From: Rhabditophanes sp. KR3021
Taxonomy: Eukaryota > Nematoda > Chromadorea > Rhabditida > Alloionematidae
Reading direction: 5' to 3'
Length of the DNA: 64,000 nucleotides
Assembly: GCA_963281155.1 (NCBI GenBank)
Contig: CAUJLY010000003.1
Location: 1,674,001-1,738,000 of the forward strand
This document shows positions 11,774 through 23,200 of the stretch, one piece after another. Under the pieces are notes generated by a model, which saw only the letters and a program-made list of their open reading frames with translations, was not told where the DNA came from and did not search any database. Each line of letters starts with the position of its first letter. The first letter of the stretch is position 1. Made by a program: the position numbers and the translations under genes.

Positions 11774-13294
11774 TTATAATAAATTAATAAGATCCTCTTC
11801 TTTCTCCGAAATATCCAATATCGGCATTTGATTTGGCATGCCAGCATTAGTACTACCGAATTGTCTTAAAATTTCCTCCCATTTCTCTTCCTTTTTATTT
11901 GTGACTTCTTTATTATTTTGACTCACACTGTTTAAGGTAGGTAACGGATTGTCCAATAAATTGGAAGGGCAATATTTAAGTGAATTGCTGCTTTCGCCAA
12001 AAATTGAAGAAGTTGTTGGTAGAGAATCCATCAAATTTTCAGCTTTACATTTTACTTTATCCATCCAATTTGGTTCATATTTTGGTGGAGGAGGAATTGA
12101 AGGAATGCTAATATGCTCCTCACTAAAATCAATTAATTTTTCAATTGGTTTTAAATAATTTAGGGGAATTGTTTTAAATTCATCTTCTTCATCCCGTTCC
12201 TCTTTTAATTTTAATTGCTCTTCGTCTATAATTCCCAGTGGGCTTTCTAATCTGACCATATCTTCTTCTTCAGTATCACCTAGGAAATCGTCGAAATTAT
12301 CAGCTGCTTCCTTAGCTTCTTCTAATTCTTTAGCTTTAGCTTGCCTTAAATCTTCTTTATCAATATAATTTTTGGTACTTTTCTTCAAATTAGCTTGCTC
12401 CTCTAAGACCTTGCCAACCGGGTCATTCAGTATCTTGAGAATATCAATTTCATAACCCTCGATTCCATTCAATTGCTCCAATAACTTTCCGCACTCTTTA
12501 CTCGCATTCTCATAAAAAGCACTCAATCCACATTTATAGGTTCTAATCATATCCGTCAACAAATAATTCCTACTAACCTCCAGCAATTCAACCTTATGAG
12601 TGGTATCTTCCTTCAACTTATCCAACTTAACTTTGCCCCTCTTAACAATTTGTTGTGCACTGCGAAATTTATTCATCTGATTATTCTCATCCGGATTTAA
12701 CTCTTCACTAATATTCTTCATCCACAACAAAGATCCACGATACATTACACGCGTCTTGTCAGCTTCTTCAATCGTCAACCCACAATCAGCTACAGCTCGT
12801 TCATTAAAACATTTGACATCGTCATAAATCCTCACAAACACATTATGTATCTTTTTATTAAAGGTAATCTGCACTTCGAAAGATGTCATAAATTTTTCGA
12901 ACACATTTTGCAGCCTCTCGCACTCAAATTTCATATTTCCTTTCAACAAATAATTTATAAATTTTTGATTTTCACCAAACTCCCAATAATTACGTCGTAA
13001 TTCTTCCATTCCCACATGAAGTTCACGACCACTTTCTTTAATAGATTTAAAAAAGGTATTTTTGATATCAAAAGTCATATCTTCGGCCGCTAGATGCTCA
13101 TCCTCCTTTCTTCCTAATTTGGTATAAAGCAATTGCTTAGCCGTCCAATAATGCTTTTGAAAAGTTGAAAGTACTGAGTCATCATTAAAATCTTCAACAA
13201 AACGGTCAATGTTCATACCACTAAAAAGATTATTTATTTCTTATCTAACCACAACCCAAAATTACCTTGTTCCAGCTTCATAAAATGAAGTCAT
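11774..13294 (-). CDS. ric-19: ICA69 / RIC-19 family protein (arfaptin-homology BAR domain)
   Basis: Exon 1, 13266-13294 (MTSFYEAGT), and exon 2, 11774-13220, join in phase to give 491 aa. Residues about 10-260 match the arfaptin-homology domain of islet cell autoantigen 1: FQKHYWTAKQLLYTKLGRKE near the start, then helices with MTSFEVQITFNKKIHNVF and LLEVSRNYLLTDMIRTYKCG. The C-terminal half is acidic and disordered, ending in SEKEEDLINLL, a hydrophobic-acidic tail like that of the family. ICA69 proteins form banana-shaped BAR dimers, bind Rab2 at the Golgi and act in dense-core vesicle maturation in neurons. The symbol is given by homology to the C. elegans gene. Confidence 0.88.
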
Positions 13295-13880
13295 TTTAGC
13301 AAAAATAATTTTTTCTATAACAACCACAAATTCTTTATAATATCTCACCAACAACAAATATTCAAACGCTCTTGATAACAACTTTATATGTAGTAAAACT
13401 GCCCTGCCACATACAACCAACACAATCGATGCTCATATAAAGCTAAAATTGCCCTGTGCCAAGATAAAGAGAAAGGCAGAACCATGTGATGATGCCTGCA
13501 AATAATAAGATATGTTGTTTGTTGATAGGGTGATGATGAATAAATATGTCCGGTAATATTAGTACTACTTTTTTGTTATTTCCCATATTTATTGTTGGAA
13601 AGCAATTATTGAAGAATAATGGGATGTGGTAAATAAAGAGGGATTCTTTGGTCTTTTTTATTTAGTTAGCTTGATTGATGGAATTTTTAATTGCTTGGTT
13701 CCTTTTAAGGGGAAAGATCTTTTTACTTTGCTTAAATTACTTTCTTAATTGCTCACATCGAGATTAATGTTCCCTTTAAAAAAGTGATTACATCCTAGAG
13801 CGAACAAACGTCGAACAGTTGGGGAAAGTGGTACCGCTCATTCAAATTGTTTCATCAAAATCAAGCTTGTTCTATTAAAT
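13295..13880. promoter_or_regulatory. Shared intergenic region between divergent ric-19 and RPAP2
   Basis: About 590 bp separates two divergent start codons, so it must hold both promoters. No sharp core motif stands out; a GC-richer patch lies near 13400-13500. Confidence 0.4.
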
Positions 13881-15412
13881 ATGGGTAGTAAAATAGATGT
13901 GGATTCTATTGTTTGGGCTTTGAAGCCAGAAGATCAAGAGCAAGCTAGACAGGTACTACTGGAAAAGATTAAAGTGAAGGAATTTAGTGATCGAGTCCAT
14001 GGTCATGTGCTTGCTTTGATGGAAGAAACTAAAATGGATGATTTGAGGAAGATCGTAAGTTGGATGATGAATCAATTAATGTCTCTTTTTAGATAAATGA
14101 CTTGGACCAGAGGACGTGGATGAATATTGTCGAAGAGCGTTTCTTGGCTCTAACGTGTGGCTTTGTCTTGTGTCAAAATCCAGTGAAAAAGCCTACCACA
14201 CAAAAGTATGTGATCGACAGGGTGGAAAGTAAAGTATATGAAAACCATTCAGAACGGCAAAAGTTTTGTTGCCGGAGTTGTTATGGTTATTCGAACTTTT
14301 TCAAAGCACAGTTGTATGACGAGCCGCTGTGGTTGACTGGTGAAAGACGAATGAAAAAATATAGGTATGAGATGAGTCAAGAAGAGATTGATACAGTGAC
14401 TGGTAAAACTAATAGTACAGTCCCTGAGTTTGAATTCATCCCAGATTCCCTTCTAACATGCCTGACCAAGCTAAAGATCACAGATGACTTAGACCCTGAA
14501 GACCCAAACGAAGACGACGAATGCTTTATGATGAAAAAAGATGACGACCGCTTTGTAAAAGAAATCAAAGGATTTATCGAAACCAAGAACACAAACAAAA
14601 GTGGAATCCTGAATGTTCCTATCAAAAAGAGTTCCAAGGCTAAGATTGATTTAAAGCTAACTGACGATGAACGTCTTGCCCAGTTTGTTTCGAGAAGAAA
14701 AGAGTCTAACCTCAAAATCAAAAAGCCGCAGTTGACGGAAGCTAAACCCGAAGTAAAAGTGGTTGAGAACAATAAAGACCATGCTCGCGGTTTGAAGTTA
14801 AAGGACCATTTAAAAGAATGGCTTACGAATGATACGATCAGCTTCATCAAAAACCATATGAGGCAAAGTGCTAAGAAATCTATAGTTAAAGATGGTGTGA
14901 TAAAGTCATCATTAACGGATTCGGAACTCTTTATGCTGCAATTTCTCGGTGGTGGAAAAGACATGAAAAAACTATTAGCAAATGCAGAATTAATCATTCA
15001 AGAATTAGATGATGCCGAAACTTCTCATTTGCCATCTCTCAAAAAAGATCCAGAACATAAGTTACGTCTTCAAATCTTGGAATCTACTTTGGGTAGAACT
15101 TGGGATGAAATAACTCGAACCTTGGATATTCGTGGAAATCAAGCTCTTTTGTCTAGTCTCCTTGGAACCTTCAACCTAAGCCCAGACAATTTAGTTCTTG
15201 ATAAATTTGAAAAGAATATTGCAGTACTTATCTTCTTGAGAATTTTAATGGTTTGTGATGTTGAGATGTGTCAAAAGTTTTTGGGTAATACTGCAAATAA
15301 CAAATCAACGATGCCACTAGCATTCACCCCGATTTTAAAAAAATTTGACTTTTCCATCGAATCATTACAACTTCTATTCGAACCAATCTTAGCATACCTT
15401 CAAAATGCCTAA
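13881..15412 (+). CDS. RNA polymerase II-associated protein 2 (RPAP2/Rtr1 CTD phosphatase)
   Basis: Exons 13881-14054 and 14093-15412 join in phase to give 497 aa. The RTR1-type zinc domain spans about residues 70-145: CGFVLC, then KYVIDRVESKVYE, then KFCCRSCYGYSNFFKAQL and DEPLW. The paired Cys motifs supply four zinc ligands, the last being Cys rather than the His of some homologues. RPAP2 binds RNA polymerase II, removes Ser5 phosphate from its C-terminal repeat and helps import and assembly. A Lys-rich middle and a helical C-terminal region (about 330-497) follow. The length is shorter than human (about 610 aa). It is divergent from ric-19. Confidence 0.88.
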
Positions 15413-15593
15413 TTCCTCTTAATTATTTTAATATATTTTTGCCAATAAAGTTTGTTTATGCATTTATCGTTTTATTTTTGTGTTGACAAAAGTTGCCATG
15501 GCAACGACGTAGCTATAAGATGTATTGATGCCATTTTAAACGATTATTTGTGTATTATTTATTTAAAACACTTGTTGCATAATTCACTGTCTA

Positions 15594-16132
15594 TTGGTAC
15601 TAAATAATATCGGTATCATTGTAATGATGTCAAGAGGCAGATCCCTGCAAAGTTCCTATGGTTCGTCATTTGACCCACCCCGTCCACGAAATCTGGCTAG
15701 CGAAATAGTTCAAAAAAGGATAAGAAACGTCGTCCACGGAGACAGATCACTCTTCCGCTCTCAGAGTGCCCCTCGTCTAAAAAACGCCAACATCGAATGG
15801 CACTTTCAAATGAAACATTATATACAACACCGAATGAAAGTTTTAAATGCTAAGCCAACAATAAACACCCAAAATTATCAAAAAGGAAGTAATAGTAGTA
15901 GTGGAGTGTCATCGAATACTTCGTCAAGGCCCACCACTTCTGGTACAGTTAGAAGCAAGTCTTCTCATATAACAGAAAAAGTAAGCCCCAACCATCTTTA
16001 TTAATCCTTACATCGTTTTTTAAGAGAAGACAAGCTAATAACGAGGCACGTGATCAGATGCGGGAGGCAATGCTTTTATCTATCGCTAAATTGAATTTCA
16101 GCAACGCTAAAGATACTTCAAAAAGTACCTAA
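15594..16132 (+). CDS. Small basic Ser-rich protein, unrecognised
   Basis: Exons 15594-15980 and 16025-16132 join in phase; the protein is 164 aa from the first ATG or about 153 from MMSRGRSLQSS at 15624, which is the likelier start because the preceding residues are hydrophobic and of UTR-like composition. It contains SLFRSQSAPRLKN, a Ser/Thr-rich stretch (about 95-125) and a short predicted helix (NEARDQMREAMLLSIAKL) at the C-terminus. No family is recognised. Confidence 0.55.
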
Positions 16133-16733
16133 ACATTTTTAAAAAACTGGCCTAATTGATTAAAATACTCCATAATTGATTAAAATACTCTAAAATTCTT
16201 TCAATTAATTATGTTACTTTCAATCAATCCTGTTTACTTGTTCGTTGAAACAATACACCTCTTTATTTAAATTTTATTAATAACTATATAATTAAGACAA
16301 TAAAAGGACATATAAGTTCGGAAGGCTTAAAAGTATTGTAAATGTTACAAGGTCTGAGACAATTTAATTAGAGTCAACAATTAAGCCAACAATTAGTAGA
16401 CGACGCGTATAGTAGTATGAGAATAGTTAACAAAAAGCTACCGCCAAAGGTGCATGATATTGGAGCTAAATATATATTAAAAAATAAAAAAGATACAACT
16501 ATCTTTTTGTTCTGAATCTAGGAATTTTGGTTTTACAATAATGTTGGTTTGCTTTAGTAGGTAAATAATAAAAAGAGTCTTTTTCCATATATAATGTAAC
16601 CATATTCTAAAAAGTATATAATAATAATATTTTGTGGTGAGCTAAATATGTAATATAACAAATGGGGAGAAGGTGTGTGGGTTAATAATGTGTAAGAGAA
16701 AACAAATTATTAACGTGTACAATCAAAAGTTAA
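16133..16733. other. Spacer between convergent genes
   Basis: Contains a short tandem repeat at 16153-16190 and otherwise featureless AT-rich sequence, which serves as 3' flanks of two convergent genes. Confidence 0.45.
16153..16190 (+). repeat. Two-copy direct repeat, 20-bp period
   Basis: The 18-bp unit TAATTGATTAAAATACTC occurs at 16153-16170 and again at 16173-16190, separated by CA. Confidence 0.9.
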
Positions 16734-17669
16734 TTACAAATTCGCTATATTTGTTAAATTTGTGGGCTGAGGTTGTTGTTGCTGCTGGACGAAGATTGCA
16801 CCTGGGAAGTAGGATTGATTTTGGACTGGATTCGTTACGAAGTAACAAGGCTGCCCTTCTGGCATGGAGGTGATGATGGTTCCGTGAGACGATCCGTGCA
16901 GTATATCTTGTTGCTGTTGTTGCTGCTGGTGCCCGTTTTGATTGATTGGGTTAGTATTCTCACTCGGCAAAATAAGAATCATCTGTTGCTGCTGAGGTTG
17001 CTGGTGTTGAGCGACATTGTGACTTAGGCTAACCATTTGAGGAAGAGGTCTTTCGTTTAAATTTGGAAGATGCTTTATAGGATTGTGGTCATTTGGGCTA
17101 GAACTATCGAGTGATAGTGGAGCTGAAGAACTTTCATTCGAGTGGTCGTAAGAAGTCGTGTCTGCTTCATCATTGGAGGTAACTGATCTTGACTTTCTAT
17201 TGGCTCTCTTACCAGCCTCATTTTCTTTACGTCTACGCTTAGATTCAGGGCTTTCATCCGATCTTCTTCGTCTTTGGTAGGCCGCATTAGCTTCGAGTCT
17301 CCTCTTCCTTGTTTCAGGAGATTCGGCGGATCTGCGCTGGCGCTGCCTGTCGGCGTTTATTGCGCGCCTACGTTCTCGCGTAGTCGGTGATTCGTCTCTT
17401 CTTTTATTGCGCTGCCTTTCAGCGTTGACTTGCCTTCTCCGAACACGAGCTTCTTCCACGGACAACTCTTTAATACCGTTACCTTTTTCTTCACCGTTCA
17501 CACCATCCTCGTAATCGTATTCGAAGTTAGGATTGTTTGATGGTGTGATTGGAGCATTAATGGACATAGGTAAGGCTTCCAGTTTGACAATTTTCGAATT
17601 GTTAATATACTTATTACAACTGAAACCCTCGCAAATACCACTTGCCAAAGACGGCTCCGTTTTAAAGAT
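16734..17669 (-). CDS. STPR-domain protein (four 23-residue repeats)
   Basis: The coding exon opens after an acceptor at 17669 with IFKTEPSLASG; no coding exon with an ATG was found upstream, so translation may start at MSINAPITP (17567) or in an unseen exon. The core is four consecutive repeats of exactly 23 residues, each Arg-rich and ending near an ESP(E/T)(T/S) step: RVRRRQVNAERQRNKRRDES, RERRRAINADRQRQRRSAES, RKRRLEANAAYQRRRRSDES and KRRRKENEAGKRANRKSR. This is the 'score and three amino acid peptide repeat' (STPR) first described in silkworm FMBP-1, which binds AT-rich DNA. The C-terminal half is Gln/Pro-rich and may be an activation region. A nuclear regulator is inferred. The frame ends at NIANL. 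Confidence 0.85.
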   Translation of the reverse strand: MFKTEPSLASGICEGFSCNKYINNSKIVKLEALPMSINAPITPSNNPNFEYDYEDGVNGEEKGNGIKELSVEEARVRRRQVNAERQRNKRRDESPTTRERRRAINADRQRQRRSAESPETRKRRLEANAAYQRRRRSDESPESKRRRKENEAGKRANRKSRSVTSNDEADTTSYDHSNESSSAPLSLDSSSPNDHNPIKHLPNLNERPLPQMVSLSHNVAQHQQPQQQQMILILPSENTNPINQNGHQQQQQQQDILHGSSHGTIITSMPEGQPCYFVTNPVQNQSYFPGAIFVQQQQQPQPTNLTNIANL

Positions 17670-19240
17670 CTAAAATAACAAATACATTCAATAAGGACTA
17701 AAGGCAAGAAGACAAATAAGAGCAGAGAGTTGTAAAGAAAGAATATACCAATACATTAACACTTGAATACACTTTTGACACCAAAGGTAAAATCAATTCG
17801 ACTTACATTTGTAAATACAAGGTAATATGAAATGAAGTTGACTAAATTCTTACAATATAGTAAGCAGTTCGAATAAAATAGTACCTTCAAATGAAATTAG
17901 AAAGTAAAAATATGTTGTTGATCACGCATATACGGTGTTATAGCTTGCGTATCAACAATGCAAGAACCTTTTCTGAAAGATGTTGTTTTAATTATAAAAG
18001 GAATAAAGTTGAGAATGTGTTTCACGCTTTTCTTATAGGGCCCTTAAAAGATATGAAGGAAAAAAGGAATTAGAAGATGTAATGTTTAGTATGTAGGAAT
18101 TATTTAGTTTTAGCGCTCTGCAGACATATACAAACTTTCAGCTAGAATGAAAGGGGGCTGATGTGAGATACTGGTGGGGTGTAAACCACTTCGAACTAGC
18201 CGTCTGTATGTGCTTGAAGCGGTGGTGAATAAAAGAGAAAGAAATAGAAAGAAAGTAAGTTAGTAGGCATAAGCTTGGCCAAACGACGCTCCTCCGCATT
18301 GTTTAAAAAATGACGCTTGATTGTGGGCCCTGTGGCGTCGGGTTAGTAACGCTTAAGCGGCCACTTCAAGGAGTCAAATAAACGATCGTCAATAAAAAGT
18401 GATGTTGTTGTCTCGTTTGCAGAGTCTCTCTCTCGAGCCTCACAAAACGCAAACTTATCTCGACCTCATTCCGTTGCTCTATACTCACTAAAAGCTACTA
18501 CAAGCCAACCTTTAGCTTCAAATGCACCAACTTTGATAAAGCTTATCTAAAATGACATTCCATCAGTCACTCGTCAATTGTATTGGGCCTTATACTCAAT
18601 TACTTACAATGGGGATATCATATGGCAATTTTTTAATTTTAACTATTTATAATCAAACTCCCATCCATTCAATTTCGATCAAAAAACACAAATTTAATCG
18701 CAAAATATAAATTCAATCAAACAAACCAAAATACAATCAAGCAACGTAAAATCTACTAAACCAAAAAGATACCATACAAAATTTAAGCAAAAATCTCACT
18801 AACTTGAAGCAAAAACAGTTGTAAGGCCTCACCACCATTTTACTGGAAAAAACAACGTCAAAATATTTTTAAAAATAATATTTAATAACTACTTAACCAA
18901 AACAAGTCTTAAAAATATAATAATTTGGGCAAGATCAACAAATTTACAAGTATCCAAGGTTACAAATGAGTAGTTGAAGCGTATGTAACGTCAAAACAAA
19001 ATAATCAATGAACTTTTGTATCCAAAAAAGTGTTAAATTAAATTTGACAAACTTAATTAGAGAACAAAAAGGTAGGTAAGTGCAATTAACTTTTAGCAGG
19101 GATGATAAAATTAAGGCACTATATTCCACATAAAAAATCTCGGTTAGAATTTGGTAGCTAGTCAATTGTAGTGTCATTTCCTTTCATAATATAGCTTTTT
19201 TTGTATTCCGTTTTAAGTTATTATACAGCACAAATTGCAA
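17670..19240. other. Intergenic/5' region between divergent STPR and SNIP1 genes
   Basis: About 1.6 kb that should carry both promoters and possible 5' exons of the STPR gene (a donor-like site on the minus strand near 17805). A GC-richer block at about 18170-18500 stands out from the AT-rich surroundings. No open frame of value is seen. Confidence 0.4.
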
Positions 19241-20235
19241 ATGGGCCGTGAATACAAAACTCCGAGAGGTAATTATGAATGAAAAATGTTAACTTTTAAT
19301 GTTTGTTCTTTTAGATCAGCAAGATGATAGGGAAATGGCGACGTCGTCGCGTAGGAGAAGAAATGATGATGATGGTTGGTTGTTTTAGTGTTTATTATTT
19401 GAAATATGTTTTTGTTTTAGATAGGACAAAAGATCGACCTGATAGAAAGAGAAGTCGCAGTCCTTATACAAAAGATAAGTCGAGACGACACCATTCGTAT
19501 GAAAAAAGAAGTGATCATAGGAGGAAATATCCCGATAGCAACGACGGAGACACAATTAAAAAGGAGTATGGAGATAGATTCAAAAAGGAGCATGATGTAA
19601 AAGAGGAATATGGCGAACCTGCCGCAACCGAGGAACCTCCGATTGTCAAAGAAAGTATAAATATGGGTACTTCTGGAAAGCTTTGCGAGGATACCAACAT
19701 GTACAATGGAGTCGTCATCAAATACTCAGAACCAGCCGACGCAGTGATGCCAATCCAAAAGTGGAGGCTCTACCCGTTCAAAGGCAATCAAGAACTACCC
19801 CAAATTTACATCCACCGTCAATCAGCCTACCTCATTGGAAAAGACAAGAAGATAGCCGACTTTCCCGTTGAGCATCCTAGTTGTTCCAAACAACATGCCG
19901 CATTCCAATATAGAATGGTTACTTCGTCTGTGGTTAATGGGCAAGCTGTCAAGAGTATTAAATTGTATGTAATAGATTTGGGTTCAACAAATGGAACCTT
20001 TCTGAATGGAAGTCAAATTGAGCCTCAACGATACTATGAGCTTTTGCCAAAAGATATTCTGAAGTTTGGATTCTCGAGCCGAGAGTATGTTGTTTTGTGC
20101 CAAGACGATGGGATTGATGTCTCACAAACTACAATTAAAGAGGAAAATAAAGATGTGGAAGAGGAAAACGAAATAGATACTGAAGGGCTCGAGACTAAAA
20201 TAAAGACGGAAGCTTTCAGTGACTATGGGCTCTAA
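19241..20235 (+). CDS. SNIP1-like FHA-domain protein (Smad nuclear-interacting protein 1)
   Basis: Three exons: 19241-19268 (MGREYKTPR), 19315-19374 and 19421-20235, joined in phase to give 300 aa. The 46-bp second intron (GTTGGT..TTTTAG) is easily read through as coding. The N-terminus is an RS/RD-rich disordered region (SSRRRRNDDDDRTKDRPDRK). The FHA domain lies at about residues 155-270 with the hallmark set: YLIGKDKKIADF (G-K/R), HPSCSKQHAAFQYR (S-x2-H) and DLGSTNGTFLNGSQI. SNIP1/Pml1 belongs to the activated spliceosome (RES complex) and also touches microRNA processing. The C-terminus is acidic with IKTEAF. Confidence 0.9.
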
Positions 20236-20297
20236 GACCACACAATTTCATTTTAAGTTAATTAATTTTATTTTTGTATCTTTGTAGAATAAAAGTG

Positions 20298-23200
20298 TCA
20301 ATCAAAGTACCAATTTGAAAGTGATGATAAAAATGTTTTAAGTTTTGGTCTGATTGTAACAGTCTTGACGCTTCCTTTATTAAAAATCTTTGCAATTTCT
20401 TCTTTTGACCATTCTTTTCCCAAAAACATATTTGATTGCTGTATGGCCTTTTTTTCGCTTTCCCATTTTTTGGCTACCATTTGCTGGTAAAAAGATGTTC
20501 TTTTGGCTTTTAAAAAACTTTCTTCGTCTTGAGTGTAATAAATGGTAAGTTTGGTCTGACCTCGATAAATAGTTATTTTCTGAATCGGGAAGGAACTGTC
20601 AATCAAAGCTACTTTGCCCATTGTCGAGGCAATTTCAGAATCTTTCTTAAACTGGTCTGGTATTTTCTTAATTAAATCAATCTCAATGAACGTCTCATTA
20701 AATATGAAGAAATCTTTTGACTCAATCATCTTACAATTTTCTATTAATAGACGTATGTTCTGAGTTTCCCTTGATTCAAAGGATGAAAATGAGTTAATGC
20801 TTCTGATGTACTTATTTTCATCGGCAATCATTACAAAATCTAACCCATTTTCACGTTCATCGTTCCCAAACATTTTAGTTGTGAACTTCTTGTTAACATC
20901 GTCCATTATATTCACGATAGGGAAGCTTTCGATTTCGTAAATTGGTCTTGTCTTGGAAAAGGCTTCACAAAGAGACGATGACAAAGTTACTAAATTTGGC
21001 GGACAAGCTAATTCACTATCTTTGTACATATCAAGTTGAGTTTGAAGGAAATTGTAATTATATCCACTCATTCTCATCCAATCATAAAAATCGTACTTAA
21101 TTGATGGAAGAGAACCAGCAAATGAGTATCCAAATATATCTGCAACTAAGTTAGGTTCTAATAAATTGCATTCTTGTTCCAATATCTTCGGTGATGATGA
21201 CATAAATCTGCCGGAATTAACATCTAACGGTCTTAGGACAACCATATTTAATATTTTTACATATTCTTCTACGAAAATTATCCCAAGGTCTTCATCTTCA
21301 AAGTTGCCTCTATATCCGAGAGGCATATAATATGGTTTAGCTATGTTCTGAGTTAGAATTCTTCCGAAAGGCGAATATATGATTTCGTTAACTAATTCAC
21401 CATGATTTCCTATCACGAATTTAATTGAATTGAAGATATCTGTGACAATATAGTAAATATCTTCATTTTGACTCAAAGATTTAACTCTTCCCGTATTAAC
21501 GTCATATTTGATACTCCAAATATTGTCGAATTCGCGATAATTCCAAAAATATTTCAATCTTCCCTTTTCATCATACCAATACTGAATTTGCTCAAATGTT
21601 TGTGTTCCTGACTTAACAATTCTCCGCCAAATCTTGCCATTCTCATCATAATCATAATAAATTTCCTTATGTTGAATCTTAGCAATCACAATTCTCCCCA
21701 AAACATCATATTTGAAGTTCCAATTTCCTCTCCTCACAATCCATCCGTTTTCATTCTCATAAGTCAAACCATCAAACAATTTCACTACTCCATTTTCTTT
21801 GTAAATAATCTTTTCATTAATAGCTCGGACACGGCAATCCAAATCGTATTCAATATTCCAATGTAATGGTTCATTGAAACGGTAATCGTCATTCCCCCCA
21901 ACAACGTACTTTACCAATTCTCCGTTAATTCCATACTCTCTTCTTTCTAGTGCTAATTTATTCCCCCTATTAAACCATTGAATTGTTGAAACCCTTCCTA
22001 GGTTGTCATACTCATATTCAACTCTAATAAATGGTTTTGAATATAAAGAAAAATCTTCACTGACAACCATTCGTTCATTGTTCCTAACAACTACACTTTT
22101 ACCGAATTCATTTTCAATTAAAATCTTTCCCGTCTGGGAATCATATTTGATTAATTCAATATCTTTTACAGCTTTGTTAAAGATGAATTTTCTGCTAATG
22201 ACTCTAAAGCCACCGTCATATTCATATTCAATTGACGTTGAAATATCCTGATATGTATCCACTTGTTTTGTGACCAAATTTCCAATCATATTCAAAGCCC
22301 TTTTCTTGACAGAGTCACTACTAATCGTAATATTTACTTTTGATCCATCCTTATATTGGAACGCATACACTTTGTCATCTACAAACATATTCATCACATT
22401 ACCCCAGACGTCCCTTTCAATGTAGAGCATTTTCTCAGAATCCGGCGTAATAACAGCCGTTACCTTTTCATTCGCATCCAAAATCATAAGAAAAGCCTTC
22501 TCAGCACTTAGATGCGGCCCTTGCCTATATAGTCTTGTATAATCATAAGGAAGGTTAGAAGAAACTTTCCAAAATTTGTGATCTTCTCCTAGTGGACTTT
22601 TCAAACCCAGGACATTCCCAAACCCATCAAATTTCCACCTAAATTTATCTCCCGACGCCATTTGCACAACAACTGGTCTAAACGAAATATCAACATCTTT
22701 CGTCGAATATCCCAACCTCGTAATCAACTTATTTGATGCCGAATGGCTAATCGTCAACAATCTACCTCTTACGTCGTACTTAAAATTGACACTATTCTTA
22801 CCAAAAGACACCTTCTTAATAACTTCATCCTCATCCAATTCAATCTCATAAAGCGAAATGTTTTTACCTATCACTTTCATCACATTTCTTCCTTTATATT
22901 TAATTTGGAATAATTCCTTTTCGTAGATGTCTCTAATGATATCGGAATGAGATGTGCGATTGTATTCAACAACAAACAGATTATTCCCATTTAACTAAAA
23001 GTAACATTTGTTGATGAAATAGTCAATTTGATTTAACGAGTACTTCATTACCATTCAATTGTTATTAATTTCCATTCATTTTTCGTTAATTACAGTCATT
23101 CTGCTTATATAAATTTTGTATTAACTATTCATTCCAATTGTTAATAGAATCTGATTCAACATTTAAGGAAGACTCATTATTTATTACGTATTAATGAATA

